Of a DNA stretch of 64,000 nt, positions 49,001 through 58,520 are shown one piece after another. The first letter of the stretch is position 1; each line of letters begins with the position of its first letter. Under the pieces are notes generated by a model. It saw only the letters and a list, made by a program, of their open reading frames with translations, searched no databases and was not told the DNA's origin. The position numbers were made by a program, and so were the translations under genes. The DNA comes from Oryzias latipes (Eukaryota; Chordata; Actinopteri; Beloniformes; Adrianichthyidae), in assembly GCF_002234675.1 (NCBI RefSeq), contig NC_019879.2, positions 24,671,855 to 24,735,854 on the forward strand. Reading direction: 5' to 3'.

Positions 49001-52000
49001 TCACAATGACACAAAATGTGCTCCACTGATTCTTCCCCTTTCCTGCAATCACAACTGCTGTGACAAAGGTGAATCAAATGCACGGGCTCAGCGTGGGCGG
49101 GGTTAACATTCCACAGCAGACGGGCTTAATGTGGGCGGGGTTAACATTCCACAGCGTGTTCACATTCCTCTGCGTTCAAAGCATTCCACTATGTTGACCC
49201 ATTCTGCAGGCTGCAGCCAGGGCTTACTCGGATGGACAGCTTTTCCCGGTCATCTGCTGGAAGTAGCAGCGCTCAGCCTCGAGTCGATCTTCTTACGCAG
49301 GCCTTTCCTTTTCCGCGGAAACTCAGCTGCTGCTGCGTCTTCTTGTCTTGTCGGAGTTGGTTTTCCAGCGTTCCCACTTGTGAACCATGGATTCATTATT
49401 TTGATTTCTCTGGCAGCTGAGGTTCGATAAGTTAGAAAGATCTTGAATCTTCACAGATTCAGACTTCCTGCTTCAATATCTCCTCTGATCAACGTTCAAA
49501 TGTGTCAGCAAGTATCCCAATCCTTTTGTATTAACACAGAGAGTGAACCACAAATGCATTTCTGAAGAAAAAAGATCGTTTTTTTGCCTTTTAATCAGAA
49601 TTGTTTGCTTTAAGCTGTGAATACAGACATGCAGCAGCCGGCTGCCAAGGGACCGTCAACAAAGTGCAACCTCTATGAACTGTGAAACACCACTGTGTAA
49701 AAATCAATAATCTTACAAAAAAATCATAAAATTATCATAAAGCATATTATTGTTACAATACATATTTTGTAGGAAAGTCCATCTTAATTTTATCTTGTTG
49801 CATATACTTTTTCAAATTTTAATAGAAATGAATCATGACTAAAGTTATCAGTAACTTGACACGACCTTATTGTCATACTAAAACAAAGACTGTCAATAGT
49901 TCACTTTGTTTATTTATAGGAATTTTTCATATTTACAAATGGATCAGATGTGGTCAAAAATCCTCAATAGCTCTGAAGGTGCCAGATTTTTTTTTTGCAT
50001 AATCTTTGTTGCAGTAGGACAATGAGGTCATGATTAGTCAGTACAGGAGGTTTGGTGACAGAAGCTTTAGTATCTTCAGAGCTATTGAGCATTTATGTTA
50101 TGATTCATATCTCTATTAAATTTTAAGAACTATAAGAAATAAAATAGAGGTTGACTTTCTAACAAAATTTAGTATAATAAATCATAATGTAGCATGACTA
50201 TGCTGACGAGTCTTCATTACCAGTTCATATAAATATAGACATTTATTCGCTTTTTAAAAGTTCACTGATTTTTACAGAATGCTGTTTCACAGAGGTTGCA
50301 CTTTATTGACGGTCCCTTGGCAGCCGGTTCGCTGCTCTGTTTGCATTCACAGCTTAAAACGAACAATTCTGATTAAAAGGCAATAAAAACGAACTTTTTT
50401 CTTCAGAAATGCATTTGTGGTTCACTCTCTGTGTTAATACAAAATGAGTGAGATACTTGCTGACACATTTGAACGTTTATCAGAAGAGTTATTGAAGCAG
50501 GAAGTCCGAATCTGTGAAGATCTAATTTAACCGAACCACAGCTGCTCTATTCCCGTGTTCCTCCGCGTAGCTGATAGCTGCAGTTTAAACTATGCCTCAT
50601 AATCGTGTCTCTTTGCATTTCCAGGGTTTCCAAAACGAAGTTGTTCTGCATTATTCACATATCTGCTCCTTTGTACTATGGGGGGGGGGGGGGGTGTCTT
50701 CTTTCACGTCCTCTCCTCTCTCCGTACTGTCATCATGCTGCTGTTCTCTCCTAGATCCTCTTTACCGAAGTCACACAATAACACATTAGGGCCGCTCTGT
50801 ACATTTTGGAGAAAATGTAAGACTTTCACCTTATGGTTGTGAAAGTACTGAATATAGAAAATATGATAAAAGGCAGAGAGCGACATGCAGCTTAAGAGCC
50901 GCCTGTTAACCCCTCCCCCCCCCCCCCCCCCCCCCACTGAAAAATGAAGGTCCCGCCCCTCTGCCTCGCCGATAGGCCATGCAAATTTCAGCCAATCAGA
51001 TCAACCAGAAAGGTTCCTGCCCCAAAAGTGACAAAAACGCCCCCTTAACACTGAGCGTAAATCCACATGAGCGCGCAAAAAGGAATTGACCGCGCAAGAT
51101 CGCTGCTCAGTTAGAATTGCGCCTGCGCGGTTTTAAGGTTCACTCACTCAGTTCCTAAATACGCCCGCTTAGTTGTCTTTACGCCCTTTCAGTTAATGGC
51201 AGAAACGTAATTCCATATTTCTGTAACCCAGTTTGATGACTTGCTGTCCCGCAGTAGTCAGAGGAAGGAGAAAAAAAACAATAATCATAATGTTTAAATG
51301 CAAATAAAAAAATATCATGAGATTCCAGCTCAGACAAGGAAAACAAAGACATGGATCTATATGTCTGCAAGTTGATGCATCAGAATGGAGCAGAGCAGGA
51401 AGCTTGTGTTTGTACATAAAAACTACAAGTTTTTTTCAGCTGCATTTTTTTTGTCTGCTCCTGATTTACCGCGATCTCAATAAATACTCAGAAGCGCAAT
51501 TTTACGCCAGATTTTCTTAAAATACCCCCTCCCCCAGTAGGCACAGCCCTTGCATGTGGTCTCTATTTGTCCACCAGCGAAATATCAAGAGATCAGAATT
51601 GTTGGTACTGTTGGTCTTTAGTAAATCTCCTTTGTAACATCAAAACACGCTGTTCTGCTACTGCCGTATTGTTTGATTTTCACATCCATCTGTCTCAGAG
51701 GTAGACCAATGACATAGTGGTTGTCCTTTAGCTCGACTGATTCTGAAACCAGCTCTACAAAGCGATGATCTTCCCTAAACCATCCAAGCTCCTCATCTTG
51801 ACCAACAAACGTGATTTCATTTTGTCTTTCCAACACTGATAGTAATTGTTTACTTTCACCAGCTGATTATAGGTGTTTGATGTGTTGGTTGACGATGAGA
51901 CTGATTCATATTTTGAACTCTACCTTGCTGAGTCTTTGAGTCCATCTGATCTGCAGCTGTGTTTTGAGTCTAAGCATCCACTTGTTTTACTTTAGTACTG

Positions 52001-54872
52001 ACGACCGGATGTGAATGAGACTGCCGAACTCAAACACTATTGTGAGATTGTTGTCCATTAACTCTTGGCTCAAATGATTTCGAATAAGGATTTCATGTTT
52101 GTGTTTTCCTTTGTTCTCTTTCAAAATAAAAATGTGTTCCATCAGATCCGTTATGTGAAGCAGCTTTTGCTTAACTGAGCTCTGCTGGTAAACCTTTACT
52201 TTAGCCACTGATGCTGCTATCTCAGTCTCGAAATTCCGTTCTTTCCTTTTCCTGAGCTGTTCCTCTTGCATGCTAAAACATGCTTTTGTTTTAATATTTT
52301 CTGTCTTGCCATTAATGCAGCAATGTCTGCTTCTGCTTCAACGCATACTGAAGATGCTGAGGATAGAGATGATCTACTCCTACTTGACTGACTTTTTATT
52401 TGATCTTCTGCTGCCAATGTTGGTAACTTTGTTACTTGGCTTCACATCATCTACAATTACATCATCGCTGTTATTTGAGCCATGAGAAATTTATGATCCG
52501 GAGGCTTTTTTTGACTAGTGAAGGTTCAACACATGACTCAGACTGTTGTGGATGAGAGGTTTCTCCTGGCGTGGGAGCTTTAGGGTCACATGACTGGCCA
52601 TATACATTTCAAAGCCAACTTCCAACTTCAGCTAGAAATGCGGCATTAAATCTATATATGCTTGAAAACTACTTATTTTGCAGTGTTTGTTCATCTAATG
52701 GAAGTAGTTGAATGACAGATTCATGAAGCTGATGCACATCTTTCATTAATGTCTTTAAGTTATCAGAGTGAGACTGAACAATCTTTACATTTTCTTGAGT
52801 TTGCATAAATTCTTTGAGGTTTCTTATTATAGTTTTAATTTCATTAACCTTTCTTTGACGTTCTTTCTGTAGCTTTTCACTCTTGCTTTTCAGAGCTTTA
52901 ATTGTGAGCTTTGACTTTCATCTTTATTTTTAACACCACAGTTTGATCTAGAATCGTTTGGCTCTAATTTATTGTTTAAACGTCAGGATGAGTTATCATT
53001 ACTGTCCGTCTTCAGGCGCATACATCTGTTGTGTGTGCTTCCATACCTCAAGTCCAATGATTTTATTAGTGAACGCCATATCAATCTGTTGATGAATGAA
53101 CGTAGTAGGCCACTGCGCTCCAATAGCACCTGTCATGTCCAGCAGTTTCCAATTTCAGAAGTGATCAAATAAACTTTAAGTCATCCAGGCTAATAATTGC
53201 ACTGATCGATGTCTCTGAGAGTCATAATTTGTTGACTTAATTGTTGCAGCTAAACAGCGTTGAGGGCCGGCATGGGCTAAACTCCGGCTTCTCTGTCAGA
53301 CGGGTGTTCCAATAAAACTCCAAACTTCTGCCAGCTATGAAGTATTTATTTCATTCCTCTGCAGGTTTCAAACCCATACAATCCAAACAAAGAATAAATG
53401 GAATACTCCAGCAGTGACAAACGTCCAGTTCCATGCAAATAACTCAGTCAACAAATTATATGACCACAAGTTCATCCCACTCCCTGATCCATTGATTTAC
53501 GCCACGAGTGAGTCAGTGAGCACCTTTCAACCTTTGTGCCACACACGCCCACAGCAACACACCTACCACTTGACTGATGACGCTGTGCTTCACCTGTGCA
53601 ACTTCCATTATGGCTCCTACAAACACCAAAACCACCATTTTCATTAGAATGGGACTTTAAAGTTTATGAGGAGAACGATCAGATTCTCTCTCTTATTCTG
53701 TGTTGCTGTCAGTAGCAACTATGACGCATACCTGTAGAGCCCTATAGCGGTTGTTAATGGCAAAATTCCCTATATTCTAGCATATATCTAATATTTAAAA
53801 ATAACATACAAGTCACACCTGAGTATTTCGCTGGCCCTGGCCAAATCATGCAAAAAAAAAAAAACTTGTACTACAAAAAATACAGTATATAGTCTTTTAA
53901 GGGTTTGGGAGTGGAAAGGGATTTTGAACATGGCCAAAAACTTTGTCTGCTTCTTTTTTAACAAGGATCTTAAGTTTGTTTTTGTTTTTTCAACAGAAAA
54001 AGAGCACAGCCTTCTCCTCTGAGTACACCAAAAAGGCCCAAAGTGAATCTCCCACACAGGATCTCTGGAACATTGGCAGAAAGGGACACACGCTCCCCCT
54101 CTGTGCCCCCTCATATGGAGGATTCAGATGACGACATTTCCATTTTGGAGGCTTGTAGCACGCCAAAGCCAGCAAAGCCTGTTGATGATGTAAGCAGAGT
54201 GAAAAAAGAGCAGACAGAAGAGGGCGTAAATGGTGTCAGCATGCTGTTGGATTGTACTGACGACGCTGCCGTGGACCCCCCCTCTGAAAAAACCACTGCA
54301 GAAACGGGACGTCCCACAGTCAGTGCCACCACCCAGACAGAGGTGTTCAATGTAAAGCTGGAGAAGGAGAGCCAAAGTCTAAAAGAAGGGAATCGAACTG
54401 TAGAGCCGGGCACATTTAGCACAAATGCCACACAGAGCTTGAATGCCCAAAGTCTGAAGACGACTGAGATCAAGCAAGAGAAGAACAGTCAGGGTGAGGA
54501 GAACATGCAGAACGGAGAGACACATGTGGAAAAGAGTACTACTGAGAAGCAGCAGGATGATCTGTTGGAGCTTCTCCAAGACGCCATCCAGGAGAGAGAC
54601 GGCTTCAAAGAGGAGCTGCAGAAAGTCACCTGCCAGCTGCAGGAAATGCAAAAAAAACTGTCTGAGGCGAGCCAGAAGACGAGCTCCAAGCAGTCATTCC
54701 AGGCGGAGAAAAGTGAGGAAAGAGACTACAAGGCTCTGTTTGAGAGGGTCAAACAGGAGGAGGTTTGTCTGTTGATGAATCTTTCTACCATATTGAGAGT
54801 TTAATGACTGTAACAATCCCTCGAAATCAGGATGTATAACTGTTTTTTTTTTCATCCCTTTAGTTTGATTGA
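27845..54872 (+). CDS. morc3: MORC3-like gene, copy 2, whole gene with altered ATPase residue and truncated C-terminus
   Basis: Exons: 27845-27883, 28700-28772, 28885-29017, 29210-29436, 29615-29765, 31664-31811, 31970-32098, 32186-32305, 32385-32482, 32588-32695, 32765-32893 (CW), 42138-42212, 42305-42344, 42457-42567, 45636-45735, 45805-45880 and 53997-54762, then the last exon from 54864. The sum to 54762 is 2523 nt (841 codons). The ATG at 27845 has a good Kozak context (A at -3, G at +4). GHKL motifs DNAYD, DNGNG and GNGFKSG are present, followed by the transducer-like region, CW finger (about residues 409-452), coiled coils, nuclear signal and SUMO-interacting motif. Oddities: residue 35 is Gly where family members and copy 3 have the catalytic Glu; a deletion removes the distal coiled coil and exon 18, so joining to the last exon reaches a stop at 54870-54872. 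Otherwise the frame is open throughout. It may encode an altered protein of about 843 aa or be an early pseudogene. Confidence 0.92.
27884..28699. other. Intron 1 of copy 2, no further feature
   Basis: Ordinary intron with a GTAAGT donor and a TTGCAG acceptor. Its first 400 bases match intron 1 of copy 3. Confidence 0.7.
28700..28772 (+). other. morc3: Copy 2 exon 2 with Glu-to-Gly change in ATPase motif I
   Basis: The exon encodes the start of the GHKL fold. Codon 28763-28765 is GGG (Gly35). The aligned codon in copy 3 exon 2 (62323-62325) is GAG (Glu). The difference is one A-to-G change at 28764. In GHKL ATPases this Glu is the general base that activates water for ATP hydrolysis. A second difference, Ser for Pro at residue 29, lies just before it. 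The following Asn39, which coordinates magnesium, is kept in exon 3. Confidence 0.95.
29437..29614 (+). other. Probable U12-type AT-AC intron 4, MORC3 copy 2
   Basis: No GT donor fits the end of exon 4, but the exon is followed directly by ATATCCTTT, the minor-spliceosome 5' splice consensus. Near the other end is TTCCTTCAC, close to the U12 branch-site consensus, about 10 nt before the AC at 29613-29614. Using AT-AC the frame continues through Ser-Phe-Ser-Val-Arg. An AG six bases further on (29619-29620) would also keep frame, but it is missing from copy 3. The intron is 178 nt long, identical in both copies. Confidence 0.8.
29818..29905 (+). repeat. tRNA-derived SINE-like fragment in copy 2 intron 5
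   Basis: GGTTCAAATCCCAGC is a B-box-like pol III element. GGAGTTTGCATGTTC follows, the usual companion in fish SINE-like repeats. It is truncated at both ends. Confidence 0.5.
30937..31013 (+). repeat. (AC)n microsatellite in copy 2 intron 5
   Basis: An (ACGC)n start passes into an uninterrupted (AC)n run. Confidence 0.98.
32099..32185 (+). other. Probable U12-type GT-AG intron 7, MORC3 copy 2
   Basis: The donor reads GTATCCTTG, which fits the U12 5' consensus and fits the U2 consensus poorly. TTTCCTTAAAT lies 10-20 nt before the CTAG acceptor and closely matches the U12 branch-site consensus. Exons 31970-32098 and 32186-32305 join in phase 0 across it. The intron is 87 nt long. Confidence 0.82.
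33036..34841. mobile_element. Fold-back element with long inverted repeats in copy 2 intron 11
   Basis: Ends TATGGAAGCGATTCTGTAGC and its complement are exact for 20 bases. Inverted similarity runs for several hundred bases through AAAATGCTTTTT-type repeats. Direct repeats ACAATC (33030-33035) and ACAACC (34842-34847) flank it. Copy 1 has the empty site at about 3883-3895. No coding frame. Family unknown to me. Confidence 0.75.
34848..38800. other. Copy 2 intron 11, mid part, no recognised gene
   Basis: AT-rich intronic sequence. Around 35400-35900 lies a block that resembles 41280-41510 inside another element. Open frames here are short and show no family motifs. Confidence 0.45.
39098..39289 (-). 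pseudogene. LINE reverse-transcriptase fragment
   Basis: On the minus strand it reads [18 protein letters not shown], the RT block with the first catalytic Asp, for about 60 aa. Related non-coding sequence continues on both sides of the hAT-like MITE at 39337 (to about 40690), so the MITE split this LINE. Confidence 0.75.
39337..40429. mobile_element. hAT-like MITE
   Basis: Ends TAGGGGTGTAAG and ACACCCCTA are flanked by 8-bp repeats GTCTGAAA (39329-39336) and GTCTGAAC (40430-40437). It is the same family as 574-2821. No coding capacity. Confidence 0.78.
40708..41840. mobile_element. hAT-like non-autonomous element
   Basis: Ends TCGGGTTGGGCGATG and CATCGGCACAACCCTA are flanked by the exact 8-bp repeat GTGGGGAT (40700-40707 and 41841-41848). 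GATGGACGATGATATCGTC-like motifs lie just inside both ends. No transposase. Confidence 0.78.
42660..44130 (+). pseudogene. RTE-like LINE remnant in copy 2 intron 14, split by an L2 insertion
   Basis: This is the partner of 7190-7700. The MFADDTVI block is at about 42788-42812, and the 3' part (44007-44130) has the typical GGCGCCCCCTAAAGGAAGC end. It is interrupted by an antisense L2-like LINE at 43243-43998. Confidence 0.65.
43243..43998 (-). mobile_element. L2-like LINE 3' fragment
   Basis: On the minus strand it encodes the C-terminal part of a fish L2-type polyprotein: a [12 protein letters not shown] block, [21 protein letters not shown], then a LWNALP block. It ends in the TTTGTATAGCACTTT-type 3' tail. 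Direct repeats AGGTTGAT flank it at 43235-43242 and 43999-44006. There is a frame break between the two readable parts. Copy 1 lacks it. Confidence 0.82.
44522..45131. mobile_element. hAT-like MITE in copy 2 intron 14
   Basis: Ends CAGTGCTTCTCAA and TTGAGAAGCACTG are exact inverted repeats, flanked by CTCTAAAG (44514-44521) and CTCTAGAG (45132-45139). A poly-C run lies near 44580. Confidence 0.78.
47935..48095 (+). repeat. Fish repeat with GGAGTTTTTCCTTACTGTGAA motif
   Basis: The motif and an AATAAAAT-type end match the 3' part of a repeat family also seen at 55738, 57850 and 60480. Confidence 0.45.
48365..48457 (-). repeat. tRNA-like pol III unit (SINE head) inside the fold-back element
   Basis: On the minus strand, TAGCTCAGTGG matches an A box, and GAGTTCGAATC about 40 bases on matches a B box. 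The acceptor stem does not pair well, so this is a SINE-type relic rather than a functional tRNA. Confidence 0.4.
51618..52970 (-). pseudogene. Pao/BEL-type LTR retrotransposon relic (gag and pol start)
   Basis: On the minus strand, fragments resemble Pao/BEL gag: a serine-rich [13 protein letters not shown] block and coiled-coil stretches with Leu/Lys/Glu. After 51836 an [14 protein letters not shown] block recalls the start of Pao/BEL pol. Frames are broken many times and no LTRs were found. Clade assignment is moderate. Confidence 0.6.
52971..53800. other. Copy 2 intron 16, right part, no recognised gene
   Basis: There are short frames without family motifs. Sequence from about 53810 to exon 17 matches copy 1. 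Confidence 0.45.
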
Positions 54873-55002
54873 ACTGCGTCAAAACGTCGGGCGGCGTCTT
54901 GTCTCCTCCATGCCGGCTCTTGAATTGGATCAAGTGAATTATGAATGTAACGTCATCGATGAAATCCTGGAGCAATACCTGTCCAGCTTAGATTCCAACT
55001 GA
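54864..55002 (+). pseudogene. Last MORC3 exon of copy 2, read out of frame
   Basis: The exon is nearly identical to copy 1 exon 19 (15675-15813) and still has its acceptor and ancestral stop codon. It needs to be entered in phase 2. Copy 2 exon 17 now ends in phase 0 at 54762, so the third codon of the exon becomes TGA. The conserved C-terminal domain it encodes is therefore not made from the expected splice form. Confidence 0.85.
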
Positions 55003-55019
55003 TGCTTCCCCTCCCTCAA

Positions 55020-55025
55020 AATAAA
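55020..55025 (+). terminator. Polyadenylation signal AATAAA, copy 2
   Basis: The hexamer is in the same place relative to the ancestral stop (55000-55002) as in copy 1. It remains although the copy 2 frame now reaches a stop earlier, at 54870. Confidence 0.6.
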
Positions 55026-55435
55026 GATATTTTTTTACAGATGAAAAAGGTGGAACGCTCATCATGAAGGTCCTGCATAAACCTGGACTGATGAAAATGT
55101 CCCTTTCAATCACAAAAACAATATTTTGTTTATGGAAAGAACTTTCTTAAAAACGCTTGTAAAGCAATTTCTTTTTTTTTGTGTGTGTTCATACTATCTT
55201 TACTTAATGTTCCTAAAAGAACATTAAGTTTCATCTGAGAACCAAATACATGACTGTCTATATATATTATCTTTTCTTTTTTACTCATTTTGAACCCTTT
55301 TTATTTTTTTATTTTTATACTCAAGCAAAAAAACTCCAGATAGAAGAACTGCATATGAAAAACCCAATAATTAAACATTATTTGCAAAAGCTATTTTGTT
55401 GTGATTGATATACACACAAGTACTGGTACACACAT

Positions 55436-56516
55436 ACAGTGGTCAGCATAAATGAGTACACTCCACTATATTTATCAGAAAACCTTTAGTGTCCCTTTAG
55501 AATTAATGTTTTCTGTGAAATACTGTACTACAAAACACACTTATAAAGGTGGGCCATTAATTTCAAACAAAGCAGTGATTTTCCTAACAAATTAATTCAA
55601 GCCTGTGTTGCAAAAATGAGTACACCCCAGTCCTAGTTAAGGCAAAAACCCAAACTTAAGACCACAACATTCTGATGAACAGGCATTTAACCACAGGTGA
55701 GTTAAATGATTCATTAAAGAGGTGTCCAGCACACAGGTGGGAACTGTGTGTTAAACTAAACATCCCTGCGCTTTTACCCTACTTTGCGGTAAGGACAAAC
55801 CTTTAAAAAAAACAGATCCCAGAAAAAAAAAGAAGAAACCTCAGGGCTGCCCACATGAAGGAGGGATCCTCCCCCATGACAGACAGGCGATGTACCAGAA
55901 CTCATAGAGAAGAATTAGCTTATCTAACTCTATAACTACATGTTTAAAACGCCCACTAACGGAGGGGAGTGGAAAAGAGGGACAATGCATGAATTGCACT
56001 GCACCAAAATAAAGGCATGGATAACCAGATGATAAATGACCAAGAAGAGAGGAGTGAAGGAGTGAATGTGGGGTGAAGGTGATTGAATGGGTCAGTATGT
56101 GTCCTGATCCTAACCCAATCGAACACCTGTGGGGAATTCTGAATTTGAGCGTCACTAAAAGATTATTTTTGAAGAACGGAAAATGATAGATGTTGCAAGA
56201 TGTGACCAACTTGTTCATTCCATGCCTAGAAGACTCGGTGCTGACCTTCAAAATCACGGAGCTCATACAAAATACTAGATGCAGTAGTTTTTGTTGCAGG
56301 GTGTATTTACTTTTGTTTCAACCAATTTAAGTAAAACTGAAGATGATGTGTTCTAAGTTAGATCATTAACCGTGATTTCATGTTATGGAGTTAAACATGT
56401 TTTCAATAAAACTCAACCTTGTGGAAAGTTTGGAAATTCTTCTTTTGTTCATTGAGTTACTGATTAAATTAGTACTTTTTAAAGGGGGTGTACTCATTTA
56501 TGCTGAGCACTGTATA
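55436..56516 (+). mobile_element. Tc1/mariner-like element downstream of copy 2
   Basis: TIRs TACAGTGGTCAGCATAAATG and CATTTATGCTGAGCACTGTA mark the ends, with TA at the target. At about 56090-56275 the plus strand encodes the Tc1 transposase C-terminal motif DPNPIEHLWG with a degraded tail. A second repeat is inserted at about 55738-56078. It matches the truncated element at 16658 downstream of copy 1. Confidence 0.8.
55738..56078 (-). repeat. LINE 3'-end-like repeat inside the Tc1 element
   Basis: Antisense relative of 57850-58520, sharing the CATGAAGGAGGGATCCTCCC and ACAGGCGATGTACCAG blocks. Confidence 0.55.
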
Positions 56517-57624
56517 GCGAGTCACAAAACATTGATTCAACAAAGTGCGCTTGCGTACTGACAACCTCTGTAGGAGCTAAAAGCCTAGAAACTGTTTAGC
56601 AAATTCTAGCACTTTGAGCTACTGAGATGTGTGACGCCAGACCTGCTTCCATTTCCCTGTACGATGAAGAAAAGTCTTTCACTCCCATCAACTTGGCAAT
56701 TAATTTGATTCTTATTTGCATTACTGAGAACTGATTTGACTTCTTTTACCTCATTTCCCGCACCAGCGTTCAAAAACCTTTTCTCCATCTGGCTGATGCA
56801 CATCTGTCTGAGGTCAAATAGTCAATCTCAATTCATAATAGACAGCAAAAAATGGCAACAGCGACACCCACAGGACATATTACTCAATAGAGCTACAAGA
56901 ACGTCAGGGATGGTAGACTCCTCGCAAGTACAATCAGGATCTGATGAAGAGTTTACATGTTTTATAAACGACTTAAGTGTTTTTATTTTCAACATGTTAC
57001 AACAATGTCTCTGACATTCATGTCGCAGCAGTGACATCATCAACAAGAGACGGCGTAGTCAGTGAACAAACTGCAAGACTATTTCAGTCATTATATGAAA
57101 AAGAAAAATGGCTTACAATTAATTGGTTTTGTCAAGAAATATAAACTTAACCCCTTGCAAAAAGTATGTTCTTTTGATTTTTTTCCAACATTTATGTATA
57201 CTATTGTATTTAGTATTTAACATGTTATGTTTTATGTGAGCTTTAAATGTTACGTCAGGTAATTGTGATTGTTATTCTATGTATTGTTGTTGCTGTTTTT
57301 ATTGCTGTTCTTTAATATAACTCAGTTGTAAATCAAGTTTTTTGTATATTAAATAATAATAAATAATGATTATAATAATGATACAATACTAATGCAATGA
57401 CATCACTTTTGGGGGTATTTCGGGCTAAAATGAAAAAAATGTTGCTTTATGACAGCAAAAGAAATTCAGATAAAAAAAGAAAATTTTGTATTTTGATTTA
57501 GTTTAAACGGCGCTACATTTCACTGCCAGTTACTTCAGATCAGAGTTAGCTAACTTGCTTTTGTTTCATTTTTCTTTTATAATTAACCTTTTCTTTGACA
57601 GACGTGTCATTGTTTTGTTTTTTT
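56517..57624. other. Intergenic stretch, no recognised gene
   Basis: Minus-strand frames at 56606-56803 and 56828-57046 read as degraded protein sequence with a QMEKRF block, but I cannot name a family. The rest is AT-rich. Confidence 0.35.
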
Positions 57625-57628
57625 TTAA

Positions 57629-57831
57629 CCCTTGTGCTATCCTATGACCCCACCCTTACATTGACGTGTTCTCCCTACCATGACAAAGGTGGATAAAGGT
57701 GGAAAGATTTCATGTAATAAATGGATACCAGTGAAGATCACAAATCAGTGAAGAAAAAAGGTAGAGCGCACTGTCTAGTGGGTCTAGATGACCCAACTCC
57801 CTATGTTAAAGTGCCTAGGATAGCACAAGGG
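57629..57831. mobile_element. piggyBac-like MITE (203 bp)
   Basis: Ends CCCTTGTGCTATCCTA and TAGGATAGCACAAGGG are inverted repeats. TTAA lies on the left and TTAC on the right, consistent with TTAA insertion. Confidence 0.75.
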
Positions 57832-57849
57832 TTACACCTGATGAGTGTT

Positions 57850-58520
57850 TTTTTTAAACTATTTTCCACCACACTTGGGTCTGAATTAGTCTGCGGCTCG
57901 TCTGTGCTCCTGTACCTGATCGTGTGCCATGTCTCTGCTTCTGCACCTACACTTGGTCGTGGATCCTGCCTCTGCCTCGTCTCGCGCCACCAGCCGTCCC
58001 CTCTCTCATCTGGATGAAGCCTGTCTGCTGGACTATTTAAACACGTAGTTAAAGAGTTAGATAAACTAATCCTTCATTAGGATTTCTGGTACATCACCTG
58101 TCTGTCCTGGGGGAGGATCCCTCCTTCATGTGGGCAGCCCTGAGGTTTCTTCTATTTTTTCTGGGATCCATTTTTTTTCTTCTTCAAATTTGTCCTTACC
58201 ACAAAGGAGGGTCAAAAGGCAGGGGTGTTTAGTTTAGTTTAGTTTAGTTTAGTTTAGTTTAGTTTAGTTTAGTTTAGTTTAGTTTAGTTTAGTTTAGTTT
58301 AGTTTAGTTTAGTTTCGTTTAGTTAAGTTTAGTTTAGTTTAGTTTAGTTTGGTTTAGATTGGTTTAGTTTGGTTGAGTTTAATTTTAGAATGTGCCTTTT
58401 GAATTCTATGACTTTATATTTTCTTATGATTCATATTCATTATACAATTACTGTTATGAAGCCCATTGAGATGACTATTGCTGTAATATTGGGATATATA
58501 AATAAATTGAATTGAATTCA
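57850..58520 (+). repeat. LINE 3'-end-like repeat with (TTTAG)n expansion
   Basis: It carries the GGAGGATCCCTCCTTCATG block, then a pentanucleotide array at 58228-58385, and ends TATATAAATAAATTGAATTGAATT as fish LINE tails do. Confidence 0.6.
58228..58385 (+). repeat. (TTTAG)n pentanucleotide array
   Basis: About 30 tandem copies of TTTAG, perfect for the first 85 or so bases and then with point changes. Confidence 0.97.

Larger units (their letters stand above)
46708..51217. mobile_element. 4.5-kb fold-back element with nested inverted repeats, copy 2 intron 16
   Basis: Outer inverted repeats (about 46708-47060 against 50940-51217) share AAGGGCGTAAAGACAACTAA and much more. Further inverted pairs lie inside: 47770-47875 against 49080-49225, and 49440-49680 against 50280-50525. 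TTTCTG flanks both ends (46702-46707 and 51218-51223), and copy 1 has the empty site near 11877. It carries no transposase frame. Poly-G and poly-C runs sit symmetrically (47250 and 50920). Confidence 0.75.

Noticed and set aside
49131..49430. 99-aa plus-strand frame
   Set aside because: It overlaps inverted-repeat sequence of the fold-back element and shows no family motif.
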